64,000 bases of DNA from Acanthosoma haemorrhoidale. Lineage: Eukaryota; Arthropoda; Insecta; Hemiptera; Acanthosomatidae. A program made the position numbers and the translations under genes. The stretch spans positions 118,665,866 through 118,729,865 of the forward strand of contig OV884011.1 of the NCBI GenBank assembly GCA_930367205.1, given 5' to 3'. The notes beneath the pieces were generated by a model that did no database searches, was not told the DNA's origin, and saw only the letters and a program-made list of their open reading frames with translations. This document shows, piece after piece, positions 45,524 to 57,000 of this stretch (the stretch's first letter is position 1; each line of letters starts with the position of its first letter).

Positions 45524-45944
45524 ATTTACACAAACACAACAACGAGAACAACAATAATCAATGCACTCAATGCTGCGACCGTTACATACTGACTTATTAT
45601 TAGGCTATACCACAGTGTAGCCAATGTTTTTTTAACTATGCGTCCATATCTAGTTATAGTAGAACGAGGATCTATTTCTACGTTACAGTAATTATTTTCT
45701 GCAAAAAAAGGGAGCCTAATTTACAATTATATCGTTATTACATCTGTTTAGACTATCTCCACTTTCACATACAGGTTCATCATAGTTTATATCATCACTA
45801 AGTAAATTACTATTACAATTACCATGTTTTCCAGTACAATTAATGTGTGTATTTCCTTTTTTATAAAAACTGTATTTTCTCCTATACAATTTACGATCTA
45901 AAATTTATTTTTTTCACAACTGGTATTTACCATAATTTACTAAA
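42933..45944. other. 3 kb without a recognisable gene
   Basis: AT-rich; contains a run of about 10 G near 43972 and a run of about 32 T near 45489-45520. No ORF with family resemblance. Confidence 0.5.
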
Positions 45945-46450
45945 TCTGTCCTGAGTACTTGCTTACCCACCACATTTAAATTCGTCAGGTTTTTTATCAT
46001 GTTGGTTACAGTAGACTTCTTGACTATCCTTAATGGAAACTTTAGAGCCGTTGATTATTACTGGCTTCAAATAATGATCATCGATTGGAAGTTTTGCTCT
46101 AAGGATCCTACTTTGGAGTTGAGAAGGAAAGTGACTTAGTCCTGCACCAGGGGAATTCCGGTAATTACAAGTCTAACTCATCTTTCTCATGGCAGCATTT
46201 TTTTAATACGGATTTCCCCACACAAACTGCCTTCTCAGCGGAACCATAATTTTTTGTACAATAAAGAATAAAGGTGCATATATTTAAATTTCATTCATCT
46301 GAGATTGTTTCAAATTCCATAGAGCTAAGAGGATTATTATCAGCAATGACAAGCTTTGGGATTCCAAATGAGGAAAAAATAGATTTAAGGCATTGAAATA
46401 TTAATTTGCTCCCGGCCCCTTGCTCTGACATAATTATTGGCCACCAAATT
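45945..46450 (-). pseudogene. decayed Ty3/gypsy integrase and C-terminal tail
   Basis: Minus-strand translation gives IFQCLKSIFSSFGIPKLVIA, then DNNPLSSMEFETISDEWNLN (DNGPQFSS-EF-like core), then after damage NYGSAEKAVCVGKSVLKKC (N-G-AEKAV helix with the catalytic Glu), then LPIDDHYLKPVI and YCNQHDKKPDEFKCG (YYD-RAK-L-like tail). This order is the gypsy integrase core followed by its tail. Stops and the missing stretch before NYGSAEK make it dead. It is not closely related to the two young LTR elements here. Confidence 0.65.
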
Positions 46451-47164
46451 CTAAAAAGGCATTCAAGCGTACGAGTAGAGTTCGTTGGAACCGATGTTAG
46501 TATTTGTTGTGTTGCCCGCTGGTGTTAAACCATCCCAACTCTTTAATAATCCATCACCTAATTCTAAGCCAATATCTATAAAATCTCGGAGGCATTCTGT
46601 TTCTGATTCGAGTTTCATAGAAAGCGAGTTTAGTCAGCTAATTATGGTGAAGTGATTGAAGAGAGAGTGTCACCCCGACGCCCTCAAGTCTTACTAGTTT
46701 CCATAGCCAATCTTAAGCGTCGAATGGTACTCTACTACTCGCAAACAATCAACAGATACACAGAACTCGATCCCTTTCTGTTACTTCTAATCGGTGATAT
46801 TGTTAACGATGTAGCTAAATATCAAGTTTTCAGTTCAAACTGCCTTCGGAGTGCCCTTCCGGAAATTAGACGCCATATACAGCGTTCAAAGTATGCAGCA
46901 GGTTGTGACAGCTTACGTGGATACCTCTTCGAGTCAGAAATGGTGTGCCAACTAGAATGGTAATGGCAGAAAAACTCCATACATCAAAATACACTCGTGT
47001 AATTATCTATTGGGTATGTTTCTATTTAGTACACAATCTGTTCAATGAAACCTTAATCACAGGTTATTCATTGGTTTAGGAACGCTAAATCAAAACGACT
47101 TCTCGAACAGGAACTATCTAATCCTTTAAAAATCATTTAAATGCAAGAACGTTGCAATATAGTG

Positions 47165-47705
47165 CAATGGGTGGCAGGGTATCAACAAGAACACAGCGAC
47201 TGCTATGATCTCATTGGAATGCACGCAGGCTTTCGACTCAGTGTCCCACGGGATACTGTGACGACAGCTTTGTGACTGGGAATGCCCAGAACAGCTATAC
47301 ACGATGTTGGTTTCCTTCTTGAAGGACAGATCAGTGAAGGTAAGGGTGGGTGTTTGCCTCTCTAACCCATTCCCTCTGACTTGTGGAGTTCCTCAAGAAA
47401 TGGTTTTATCTCCGGTTCTTTTCAGCATGTACGCATCTGAAATTGTTGGGACAAACTATGAGAAAGCGACGGTAATCGCTTTTGCCGACGACATTGCGGT
47501 TTACAGCAACATCATGAATGCACAAACAGCACTCACGCAGGCTGAATCAGTTTGCAACGTAATCAGTGACAGGATGGGCAAGTTGAACATTAGTGTGAAC
47601 GCCGGGAAGACAGACTTGCATCCATCCATCCAATGTCCAATATCAATCCAAAATAATTTTCCCACATCCTATTTTTATAAGTTTGAGAGCTATGAAAAAA
47701 ATTAA
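47165..47705 (+). pseudogene. non-LTR retrotransposon RT fragment fused to its 3' UTR
   Basis: Frames give QAFDSVSHGIL (RT motif with catalytic Asp), then from 47304 FLKDRSVKVRVG, LTCGVPQEMVLSPVLFSMYA (GxPQG-type motif, here GVPQE) and AFADDIAVYSN (FADD active site). The ORF then runs into 3' UTR sequence (CCTATTTTTATAAGTTTGAG) shared with 17890-17912, so a deletion has joined mid-RT to the tail. A frameshift near 47265 also breaks it. Jockey-type by motif style. Confidence 0.75.
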
Positions 47706-47909
47706 TTGTGTGTTTTAACTAACACAATAGCTGAGCATGAAATTTGAAACACCGTAAATATAATCTAATTTAATAATATTTTCCTTTCCGTGCTTTTATC
47801 TGACACTGAAAGTTGGATGACTCAAAAAAATAACACGTAGATAGATGAGATACCTCAAACGAATTCTCACAGAAATCAGAGGAGATTGTGAGTTAGGCAT
47901 AAGGGGTTT

Positions 47910-48109
47910 TGTTATGTTCTTTTTAATAGTAACAAAAGCACACACATGTTGGGGTACGTGAGAAAACATATATATTTTATAAAGTGAACAAGTAAGTAGT
48001 GGTACATAAAGATGGAATCTATTCTACTGAATGCCAAAGGTAACATGAAGGTTATAACTAATAACAAAAGGCGGCACAAGGCTGCGTGCAAAATATTACA
48101 GACACAACA
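47910..48109 (-). repeat. 3' LTR (minus-strand sense) of the deleted gypsy element
   Basis: 200 bp, identical by eye to 50162-50361; bordered on the left by GGTTT. Confidence 0.93.
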
Positions 48110-48135
48110 GATTCTCCCGCACTAAATTGAAAAAC

Positions 48136-49974
48136 TCAGGTAACACAATTCAAGACATAATCATTAAATCGTGCCGGAAAGCGTATCTCACGACGAGGTT
48201 GGTCTTGATTCGGCGCTGCTGCTGGAGTGGGCGCTGCTGCTGGAGTAGGTGGAAGTCGGGGAACCTCAAATGATTGACTCGGTCCAAACGAAACGGATTT
48301 TGGCTTTGGAACCAAAGTTGCCACAATTTGGTCAATGTGGCGTTTTAGTATTCGCCCCGAAGAGTCGAGTCTGACCAAATAGTGCCGTTGGCCAAGTACT
48401 TTGATGACATTGCCGAACTGCCAAATTTTCTTGTTGTCACAGTAAAGACGGATCTGGACTCTCTCCCCTACCTTAAAAGAGCGTGCTGGTGCTGCTGTCA
48501 CACTTGATGTTTTAGGCTGGTAGGGCATGGGAGGATTATTGTCGACCTGTTTGAGTTCAATGGCAAGTCCTCGTATCCATTGGCGTCCAAGAAGCGCTTC
48601 GTATCCTGTTGGTACAATGTATAAATCGCCGGTTATTTGTTTTCCATTGTAAGCAGCCTGGACTGGTACCTTACCTTTTGATTGGATTATGTTGCCAGAG
48701 TAGGATCGAAAAGCTAGATTGGTTGGTTGAACTGGCAAATTTAGGTTAAGTCTATCAAATTCATTCTCACTTAATAGGGTAAATTTGGCACCACTATCGA
48801 CCTCAAAACGCTGCAATTTTCCATTGAGCGACACGTCAATCATGTACTTATCTGATTCATGACGGTTCAACTTGAACAAGTCAATAATAACGTCATTTTT
48901 CTGGATCACTGTTTCTAATTTATTGAGACCGTATGCTGGCGTTGCTCCGGGGCTGGTGTTAGCAATTTGGAGGGAATGTGTAGAACTGGATTTGCCTGGT
49001 TTCCTTCTGTTTTCTGCCATCAATGATGTGATACAGACGCGTGCCACATGTCCCTTCTTGTTACAAAGGGTGCAATATAATTTGTTCTTATCAACTCGAC
49101 ACTCCGATACCTGATGGTTTCCCCTTGAGCACCGGAGGCACAGATTATCGATGCCGAGAGCCTTGAAATCAGGTCTACGTGGACGGGAACTTGACCTGGG
49201 TTGATTAGAGCTTGACCTTGCTCCTGAGCGTTGGCTAGGGCTTGACATCTTGTTCACTTCGCTGGCAGAGTAAGTTCGAGCTGGATTAGAGCGCTGAGTC
49301 AACTCTTTACTTTCAATTCTCGATGCCTCAAGAGCTGTGGCAAGGGCTAAAATGTCCTGGAACGTCTTTTTGTCCGATTGTAATATGTGTTCCCTTACCC
49401 AGTCATCTCGAAGGCCTCGAATGAACTGTGCTCTGAGAAAAACGTCTGAGATTGATACAGACTGGTCACACTGGCATTGTACGGAGAATTCACACTCAGC
49501 TATGTCACGTTGAAGAGTGGCAACAAACTCTGAAATGGATTGGTGTTCCGTTTGATAAATATTAAGGAAATAGTGTTGTGACACTACTGCGTTTTTCTTC
49601 GGAATTAACAAGGTCTTGAAGGACTTGACAAGATCATCAAAGGAGAGACCCTTCAGTGGTTTTTCTGGGCCTAAAAACGCAGCTAAATTGTTGTAGTGTG
49701 AAGAGCCAATTGAAACACATAAGAGCTGGCCAATTTTGGCTTTGTCTGTGACCCCTTTCATCGTACAATAGTTATCAAACCGTTCAAGGTAACACGCAAA
49801 CTTTTCACGTTTTTGATCAAAGTTTTCGAATGGCGCAATGCTCGAATAATTGACTGTGTTTTCGTCAGTAGGTTTCCCGGAAAGACACTGAAGTTGAGCA
49901 GTTACAGTTTCGAGGAAAACTTTCTGCTGTTCGCTGAAAGTCTTCATAAAAGATTCGAACTGTTTAGCATTCAT
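48136..49974 (-). CDS. Gag-protease-tail fusion polyprotein
   Basis: 612 residues from ATG at 49974 (MNAKQFESFMKTF). Gag capsid about 1-260 with similarity to the 7.8-kb Gag (FLRAQFIRGLRDDWVREHIL against the LHSQFIRGLSNQDIRHQLLL segment); CCHC knuckles at about 276-289 (CLRCSRGNHQVSEC) and 298-311 (CTLCNKKGHVARVC); aspartic protease with DSGAKFTLL near 392 and LLGRQWIRGL near 461. About 480-495 is a linker, then the post-integrase SH3-like/tail region (FKVGERVQIRLY, then GRILKRHIDQIV) and a Pro/Ala-rich end. RT, RNase H and the integrase zinc and catalytic domains are absent without loss of frame. It probably makes particles and matures itself, relying on a helper for copying and integration. 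Confidence 0.93.
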   Translation of the reverse strand: MNAKQFESFMKTFSEQQKVFLETVTAQLQCLSGKPTDENTVNYSSIAPFENFDQKREKFACYLERFDNYCTMKGVTDKAKIGQLLCVSIGSSHYNNLAAFLGPEKPLKGLSFDDLVKSFKTLLIPKKNAVVSQHYFLNIYQTEHQSISEFVATLQRDIAECEFSVQCQCDQSVSISDVFLRAQFIRGLRDDWVREHILQSDKKTFQDILALATALEASRIESKELTQRSNPARTYSASEVNKMSSPSQRSGARSSSNQPRSSSRPRRPDFKALGIDNLCLRCSRGNHQVSECRVDKNKLYCTLCNKKGHVARVCITSLMAENRRKPGKSSSTHSLQIANTSPGATPAYGLNKLETVIQKNDVIIDLFKLNRHESDKYMIDVSLNGKLQRFEVDSGAKFTLLSENEFDRLNLNLPVQPTNLAFRSYSGNIIQSKGKVPVQAAYNGKQITGDLYIVPTGYEALLGRQWIRGLAIELKQVDNNPPMPYQPKTSSVTAAPARSFKVGERVQIRLYCDNKKIWQFGNVIKVLGQRHYLVRLDSSGRILKRHIDQIVATLVPKPKSVSFGPSQSFEVPRLPPTPAAAPTPAAAPNQDQPRREIRFPARFNDYVLNCVT

Positions 49975-50161
49975 TTCGAAGTCTTTTAATTGATAATTCG
50001 ATAGAAATTAGTCTAATTCTTACCTTTTACGGTCGATTGAAGACAAAATAACACATTTTACCGGAATTTTAGTGTTGTTTGAACACGTTGATAAGGTTGG
50101 AACAAACACATAGGTCGCGATTTCCGGTTCACTCACGCACTGATTATAACTCGTCGCCAAT

Positions 50162-50361
50162 TGTTATGTTCTTTTTAATAGTAACAAAAGCACACACATG
50201 TTGGGGTACGTGAGAAAACATATATATTTTATAAAGTGAACAAGTAAGTAGTGGTACATAAAGATGGAATCTATTCTACTGAATGCCAAAGGTAACATGA
50301 AGGTTATAACTAATAACAAAAGGCGGCACAAGGCTGCGTGCAAAATATTACAGACACAACA
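50162..50361 (-). repeat. 5' LTR (minus-strand sense) of the deleted gypsy element
   Basis: 200 bp; the minus strand begins TGTTGTGTCTG and ends CATAACA. It is followed on the minus strand by ATTGGCGACGAG, containing the PBS. Confidence 0.93.
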
Positions 50362-51069
50362 GGTTTGTTCAGAGACGCCGTTTGGGAGGTAATAGGAAAG
50401 TCAGGGGAATACGGAAGCCAGACCAATAGAAAGGAAACCTCACGGCAAAGACTAAAAGCTTAATGATGATTATCGGATAAGCATGAGTAGCCTACATGGG
50501 TGAAATCAAGAAAATTGGAAGGGAAGTGCTGGTGTAAAGATGGGCAAAGAATAACCCACGCGTAGGAGCCCACAGGAGGCAGTTAAAGAAGATGAAGAAA
50601 ATCACTATCATTTTCAAGTAAGCTATATATAGTAATGACATGTAAGTTAAAATATTATAAATAATTAGCAAAGTAAATAAAAGTTAAAATTCGAAATATT
50701 AGCCCAACGACAAAACTCTAATTTCTTATACGCCCACAAATTTTAAAAATTATAAATACTCTATAAATTAGCTTCCATATAGATGTACAACTGGCACCGA
50801 CTCTAAAGAAAAAGAACTTTGATGGACTAGGTACAAATACCATAAATAAATCTTAAGCTGAATGTTTCCAAAGAGCTAAAGTCAAATCAAGGTGCTAGAT
50901 GATATCCATGAATCTCTATGCTTTAACCGCCAATGGCATAACCTGTCAGCGTCTGATGGTAATGTAAATTTCTATTATTCTGAAATGTCACTCTCGAAGG
51001 TCTATTCCTTTTAGAGCAGTTTATTGAAAACATTGAATAAGATCCCAAGCATTAAATAAATTCCTCATC

Positions 51070-54000
51070 ATGTCTCAAGAAAATGATGATTTGGGTAATA
51101 ATATATTAAAAAATTAAGTTGATTGTTGTGGGTATTACTTCATTTTTATTTAATCTAGGCTATTTCTTTTAGTTCTTCTTGAAAGAATTTTCCTTGGCAT
51201 TGTGATGTCAGAAACAGATAAGCAATTTGAAGAAATTATTAGTCAAGCATTACCCACAGTGTTACTTAAACTCTCTAGTCCTAATGAGAGTGTTAAAAAT
51301 AAGGTATAAGTTAAACATTTGAAATTTTATTACTTCTTTCATTTCTTATTATTGCTGTGTTTGATGAAGACAAAGTAATCACTCTATGACAGTGGTTTAA
51401 TGATACAATTATATTTGCTGGATATGTATATACTTATTTCTGTTGAAGGTGATTGAATTACTGTCACATGTATCAAAAAGAACTAAGGCATCAAAATCAG
51501 TTCAGTTACCCGTAGAAACTTTCATATCCCAGTACGGACATCCAGATGCATCAACATTTGTCATTGTAAGCCTTAATGAGTCTTTGTAACCACCTTTCAC
51601 CTGATTCGTTGATTATTTTTCCATTCTAACTTTATGTGTTCATTATTTTTCAAGAATTTCACAATTATTTATATTAAGATGGGCTTCCCTCGCCTCTTAA
51701 AAGAAAAAAAATTTGAATTACTACCTTCTCTAATATCTGCTGTAAACAATAAACCTCTACAACATCAAGAAAGGTATACCTTATTCTGTAGTTAATTTTC
51801 AATTGATCATTTTAAAAATATCAACATCACTTCCTAATACCAAAGTGAGTTTATTCTGTTATATTAAGACCAGAATTTCTAAGCTAATGAAATTAATAGC
51901 TTTGCTGCGCCTTACTAACTACTCATAAATACACTAAATCCCAAAACTAGCACACCACTCTTTTCTTGAATAAGCATTCTCTCTTATGTTATTTGTATGC
52001 AAAACAGAAAATATAAAAATAAAATTTAATAAGCTGCCCTGTTTCTCTAACTTGAAAGATTTCTCAAGCCTCAGCTCATACAATTCCAATTATGATTTTT
52101 TCGCTGGGGTAATGGAAGTAAATAACTGCTAAACAAAATTAATTTGATAGTATTCTAAGGGATAAAGTTCTGAGAGATTTAATTTAAAGCATAAATTATT
52201 ATGAGAACTGACTACATTAATCATGTATTTGATATAGCCCGACCAGATTTTAATGGTTTTTTTTTGTCATTATTTCAGAAATTATTGTTTTTTTAAATGC
52301 TTATTGTTGTCTTAGATGGTCTGCAAATAACGGTTCTATTATTAAATCACTGTTCTGCTAGAATTTTTATTACAGAATAATTACAGTACCTTATACCATG
52401 GGTATTTCAGGAGGATGGAGGAAAGACCCTGAAACTCTATTTGTTGATCATCAAATAAGTAATAAAGTATCCCGACTTGGGATACTCTGCTTCTAGTTCG
52501 GTAGCTAAAGTATATGCATGCCTTGTGTAATGATCAGTGATGAGCTCATCACATCCCCATACCCTAAGGTGCGAGAGCAAAAAAACTTGTTTTTTAAGCC
52601 CTAGTTAATATTGATGGACTAGAGAGTAAGTAGCTCTATGGATTTTCTTGCTTCTTATATGCAGGGGAATCATGTTTCAACCCTAATCCTATCTAACCTA
52701 AATGTAGGCTTACAATATCCTACATCATCTCTTTTCCCTTGGGCTCAAGGGACCAGTTACATCGAGGCCTCTTTTAATGAGCCAATCCTCTGAACAAATG
52801 AACCCAAACAGAAACAACAAAACTTGAAAATGGACATTAGAATTGGGACTTAGGATTTAAAAACCCGGGCTGATAAAGAAAAAGGAAAATGGACCAATAC
52901 AAACTAGTCCTTCTTAGAATATGTGAGATGAAGGGAAATGGAGAAATAAATATAGGCTCTGGGCACACCCTTATTTAGAATAGAATAGACAAATATTTTA
53001 CTTTAAGACTCCCCTATGAATAACAATAACGTTCAAAACAGAAATTCATACCTGGCAAGTAAAAAAAATGACAATGTGAAAAAAAGTGTATACCTCTATA
53101 AGAAAAAATAATAATAATAAAAATAAAATAATAGGTTGGTCAAAAAGTCCATTCGGTTTTTTAAGCGAAAATAAGACAAAACTTTTAAACACAAAGCGAT
53201 TTATTCAATCAATGATATAATTGCCGTTTTGTTCCAGTATCTTCTGTCATCTCATGGGCAGATTCATAATTCTATGCTCACAGAATTTCTTGTCTTTACT
53301 GGCAAAAAAATTTCCCAAGTGGATTTTTACATCTTCAGAGTTGAAGGTCTGTCCATTCAATGAATTTTGAAGAGACCGAAGCAGGTGGAAATCTGAAGGT
53401 GCAAGGTCGAGCAAATATGGAGGGTACGGCAAAACTTCCCTGCCAAGCTCCAGTAACTTCTGCCGCGTCTGCAAAGAAGTGGGCGGTCTGCCATTGTCAT
53501 GATGGAAGACAATCCCCTTACGGTTGGCTAGTTCTGGAATTTCTGGTGGATCGCTGCATTTAATTTGTCCAGCTGGTCACAGTACACATCCGAATTGATG
53601 GTCCTGTTCGTGGGAAGAAGTTCGTAAAAAACAACACCCCTCCAATACCACCAAATCAAGAGCATAACCTTCTTTGGGTGAAGTCCTGCTTTGGGTGTTG
53701 TTTGTGGTAATTCGCCACGCTTCCCTCATGAGCATTTGCGCTCCACATTGTTATAAACGCTCCACTTTTCGTCCCCTGTCATCATTCTCTTCATAAAAGG
53801 ATCGTTTTCTTCACGTTTCCGCAACGAATCGCAGATGGAAATCTTTAGGGCGAGGTTAGCCTCATTAAGTTGATAGGGAACCCAAACATCGAGCCTGCTC
53901 ACATAGCAAAGTTGATGCAGATGGTTTTCAACACTTGATTTGGATATTTTGAAGATAACTTCGATCTCCCTAGTTTGATAATAGGGGTTGGTGTCGACTA

Positions 54001-57000
54001 ATTCCTTCACTTTGTCGCTGTTAATCTCAGTTGGCCGGCCAGAGCGAGGTGCGTTTTGAACTGAAAAATTTCCTGATCGAAATCTTGAAAACCACTTTTG
54101 GCACACACGTTCTGTAACAGCATCCTCTCCGTATACAGCCCATATCTTCCTGCAAGTTTCCACTGCTTTCTTGCCTTTTTTAAAATAAAAAAGCATGAGG
54201 TGTCGATAATGTTCGTTTTGGTTTTCCATTTTCAGGATGATCCTAAACACACAAAATACAATCATTCCCGTCGGAATTTCGCGTCAAACTATGTTAAAGT
54301 GTCTAGTATCTGATGAGAGCGCACTCGCAAGGGACGGACTGAAGTTAGCTACATAGACTGCTTGAAGTTTTGTGACGACAAAAACCGAACAGACTTTTTG
54401 GCCAACCTGATAGATTAAAAGATCATAAATAGTAGATAAAGTTATTAATCGGCCCACATATAAGATACGAAAACAAGAAAAAGTACAATATAATGAAGTC
54501 TGTATTCAATACAACATTAAATGAAAACCATTAAATTAATACAAAAAAAAAGTAATAAACAAGCAAAAAATAAGGAAGGTGCCAGCCTAACATCTATATA
54601 TATTAATCTAGCAAGGGCCTGTGTGGATTGTCAGGGTGTTTTGGAATAAGAAGGTTTTGAAGGTTCATAAGGATGAACCATAGTGGTAGAGAATTCCAGA
54701 GAGTAGTAGAGCTAGTGAGGAACGATTGCATACTACCATTTTTTGGGCAGGAGTTTAAATGTCTGAGAGAAAGGATCTTATTTTCCAGAAGTATACTGAG
54801 GATTCGAACTGTAGGATATTGTATATATTAGGAGAGTGATATGAATGGATGGTTTGGAAAAAGAATGAATCGAGGAAATAATGCACCATGGAGTACCAAA
54901 GACAAATCTAACGAAGCAGTTCATGATTCACTTCAATCTCTCCTTGAGACCCCCATACATCATGCAGCCATAGCCAAAGTGCGAGAAAATAAGGAGTTGA
55001 CATGTTGCTGAAAGAGCAGATAGCGAGTGCCTCAGTTTTTGCCATGTTTAACCTTAGTTTTTTAATGTTTTTCCAGGTAGTATATGGTACTTTAAGGTTT
55101 ATCTAGGTCTTCCTGAATCTTGGCAAACACACCAAATAAATTGGAGGAGGAAAGGATAAATAGATTTGAAAGTAAGTTGTAAATGCAATGGGAACAATTG
55201 ATAGATTTAAGAAGATTACTGTTATAGCTACTAAAAAGAATGAAAAAAATTATTGATCCCTTGGCTCAATTTGTATTTGGAATCGGAAGCAAAGGGGAGG
55301 TTTTCATGAAAGTTCTTAGACTTCGCCAACCAGAATGTAGAATTGGCTGAGTTTCAGAGTACCCTGAACGCCTGATTGTCATCTACAACCCTTGTAAGTC
55401 TGAAACATCTACGTGCTGCCTTCTTTGCTATTTCCTGATCTGACACATATCCACAGAGCAGGCCAGAAAGGAAAGATAGAGTACTTCTGTTCTGTTTTTA
55501 CTCAAGGGATCCCAGAATGCTACATTCGATTTCTTACCTAAGTATGCCAAAATGGCACATTTGTCTTACTGACAGGTTTTATGGTATTCCTGATACTTGC
55601 ACAAATATAAATACATTAATGTATTCCATATATTGATATGGTCCCAATCACCTTTTATCCAAGGTAATCTATTTAAAATAAATTGATGTTGTGGTGATCA
55701 ATGGAAGGACTTTCTTTTAAATAATTGAATATTCAATACTGTAAGAGTTTATTGAAACGGTTGAGTGAAAATCCTGAATCTTTTTGTTACATATAAACTA
55801 CGTTTACAACAATTTCATCAATGTTTTCCTACACAGGGAAACTGATAGTGGCCAGACCCTCATGAGCCTGCTCTCAAAGGAGACCTAGGAAAACTCCTTG
55901 GGCCATATTGTCAACCCTCAAATGAAAACCATACAGGATATGAAAGTGCTCATCAGGGGCAAAGATGGCTATGTTGGAGCAACACATTCCTATCCTGAAA
56001 GGCCTAAAAGGAGATAAAAAACAAGAACAACAAGCTTACGTTTATTAAAACATGTGCAAAATTACATTGACATGTAATTACATTGCTCCATGTACTGCAT
56101 CAGACCCAAGAGATGATGATGGTGATCCAACCTTGAATAACGATTTTAGAGAGGAAAGCAACATTACTTCTGAGGATGAGGTAGAAGACCGCAAAAAAGA
56201 TTTTGAAACAGAATAGGAGGATGAAACCGATAAAGAGGATGCTAATGATGTTGCTGCAGGTATGAGTTGTTGTTGATGTTTTTTTTTTTGCGGGGGAGGG
56301 GGATAAAATTACCAAGTAGAATCAAAATCCATCTTAAAGAAGTATATTTAGGGAATCACACCATTTTATTTTACTCACTTACCTGGAGTCAAAAGGAATG
56401 CAAGAGCTGCTAAAACTGCTGTTGACTGTTGGAGTTGTCTATTTACTAAAGAAATGATAGTAAGGTTCACAAACCAATATATAGAAACAATCAGGGACAA
56501 ATTTTCAAGAGATAGGGACATCAAATCCACGGGTGATAACGAAGTCAGGGCTTTTGTTGGATTGCTGTATCTAGCAGGAGCATTCAGAGGAAATCAGCTG
56601 AGTCTTGAGAAACTTTGGGGGAAAGACGGCGATGGCATAGAAAAGTTTTGCCTTGTAATGAGTGTAAAACGGTTCAAGAGATTTGTTGCCTTCGTTTTAA
56701 TGACTGAAACACAAGGGAAGAGAAAAAAAAATTAGATTGGCTTGCTACAATTTGAGACAAGAAGAAAAAAAGAAACCTGAAATTGTCACCTTCCACAATT
56801 CAACAAAAGGTGTTGATACTGTTGACCTCCAAAACAGGCTGAAAAGATTTCGTCCTCCTTCTCAGAAAGAAGACAAAAGTCAAAGATGCCCACCCTCTAA
56901 AAGAAGACGATGCTCAACATGTATCAGTCCTTTTCTGGAGAAAGAGGAGACTCTCATTTAGAAGATTAATGAATATATTTGAACATTTTTAAACTTTATT

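Larger units (their letters stand above)
47910..50361 (-). mobile_element. young non-autonomous gypsy element lacking RT, RNase H and integrase
   Basis: LTRs of 200 bp (47910-48109 and 50162-50361) appear identical. Flanks carry GGTTT at 47905-47909 and 50362-50366. On the minus strand the LTR starts TGTTGTGT and ends CATAACA, the same termini as the 7572-12207 element. The PBS TGGCGACGAG follows the 5' LTR, and a purine-rich GTGCGGGAGAATC precedes the 3' LTR, again like that element. The interior holds a single intact ORF coding Gag, protease and the C-terminal tail only. Recent insertion with target duplication means that integrase and RT were supplied in trans, most simply by the autonomous relative. 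Confidence 0.92.

Noticed and set aside
46652..46963. 103-codon plus-strand ORF
   Set aside because: No motif, splice context or family resemblance; lies between two transposon remnants. Not called as a gene.
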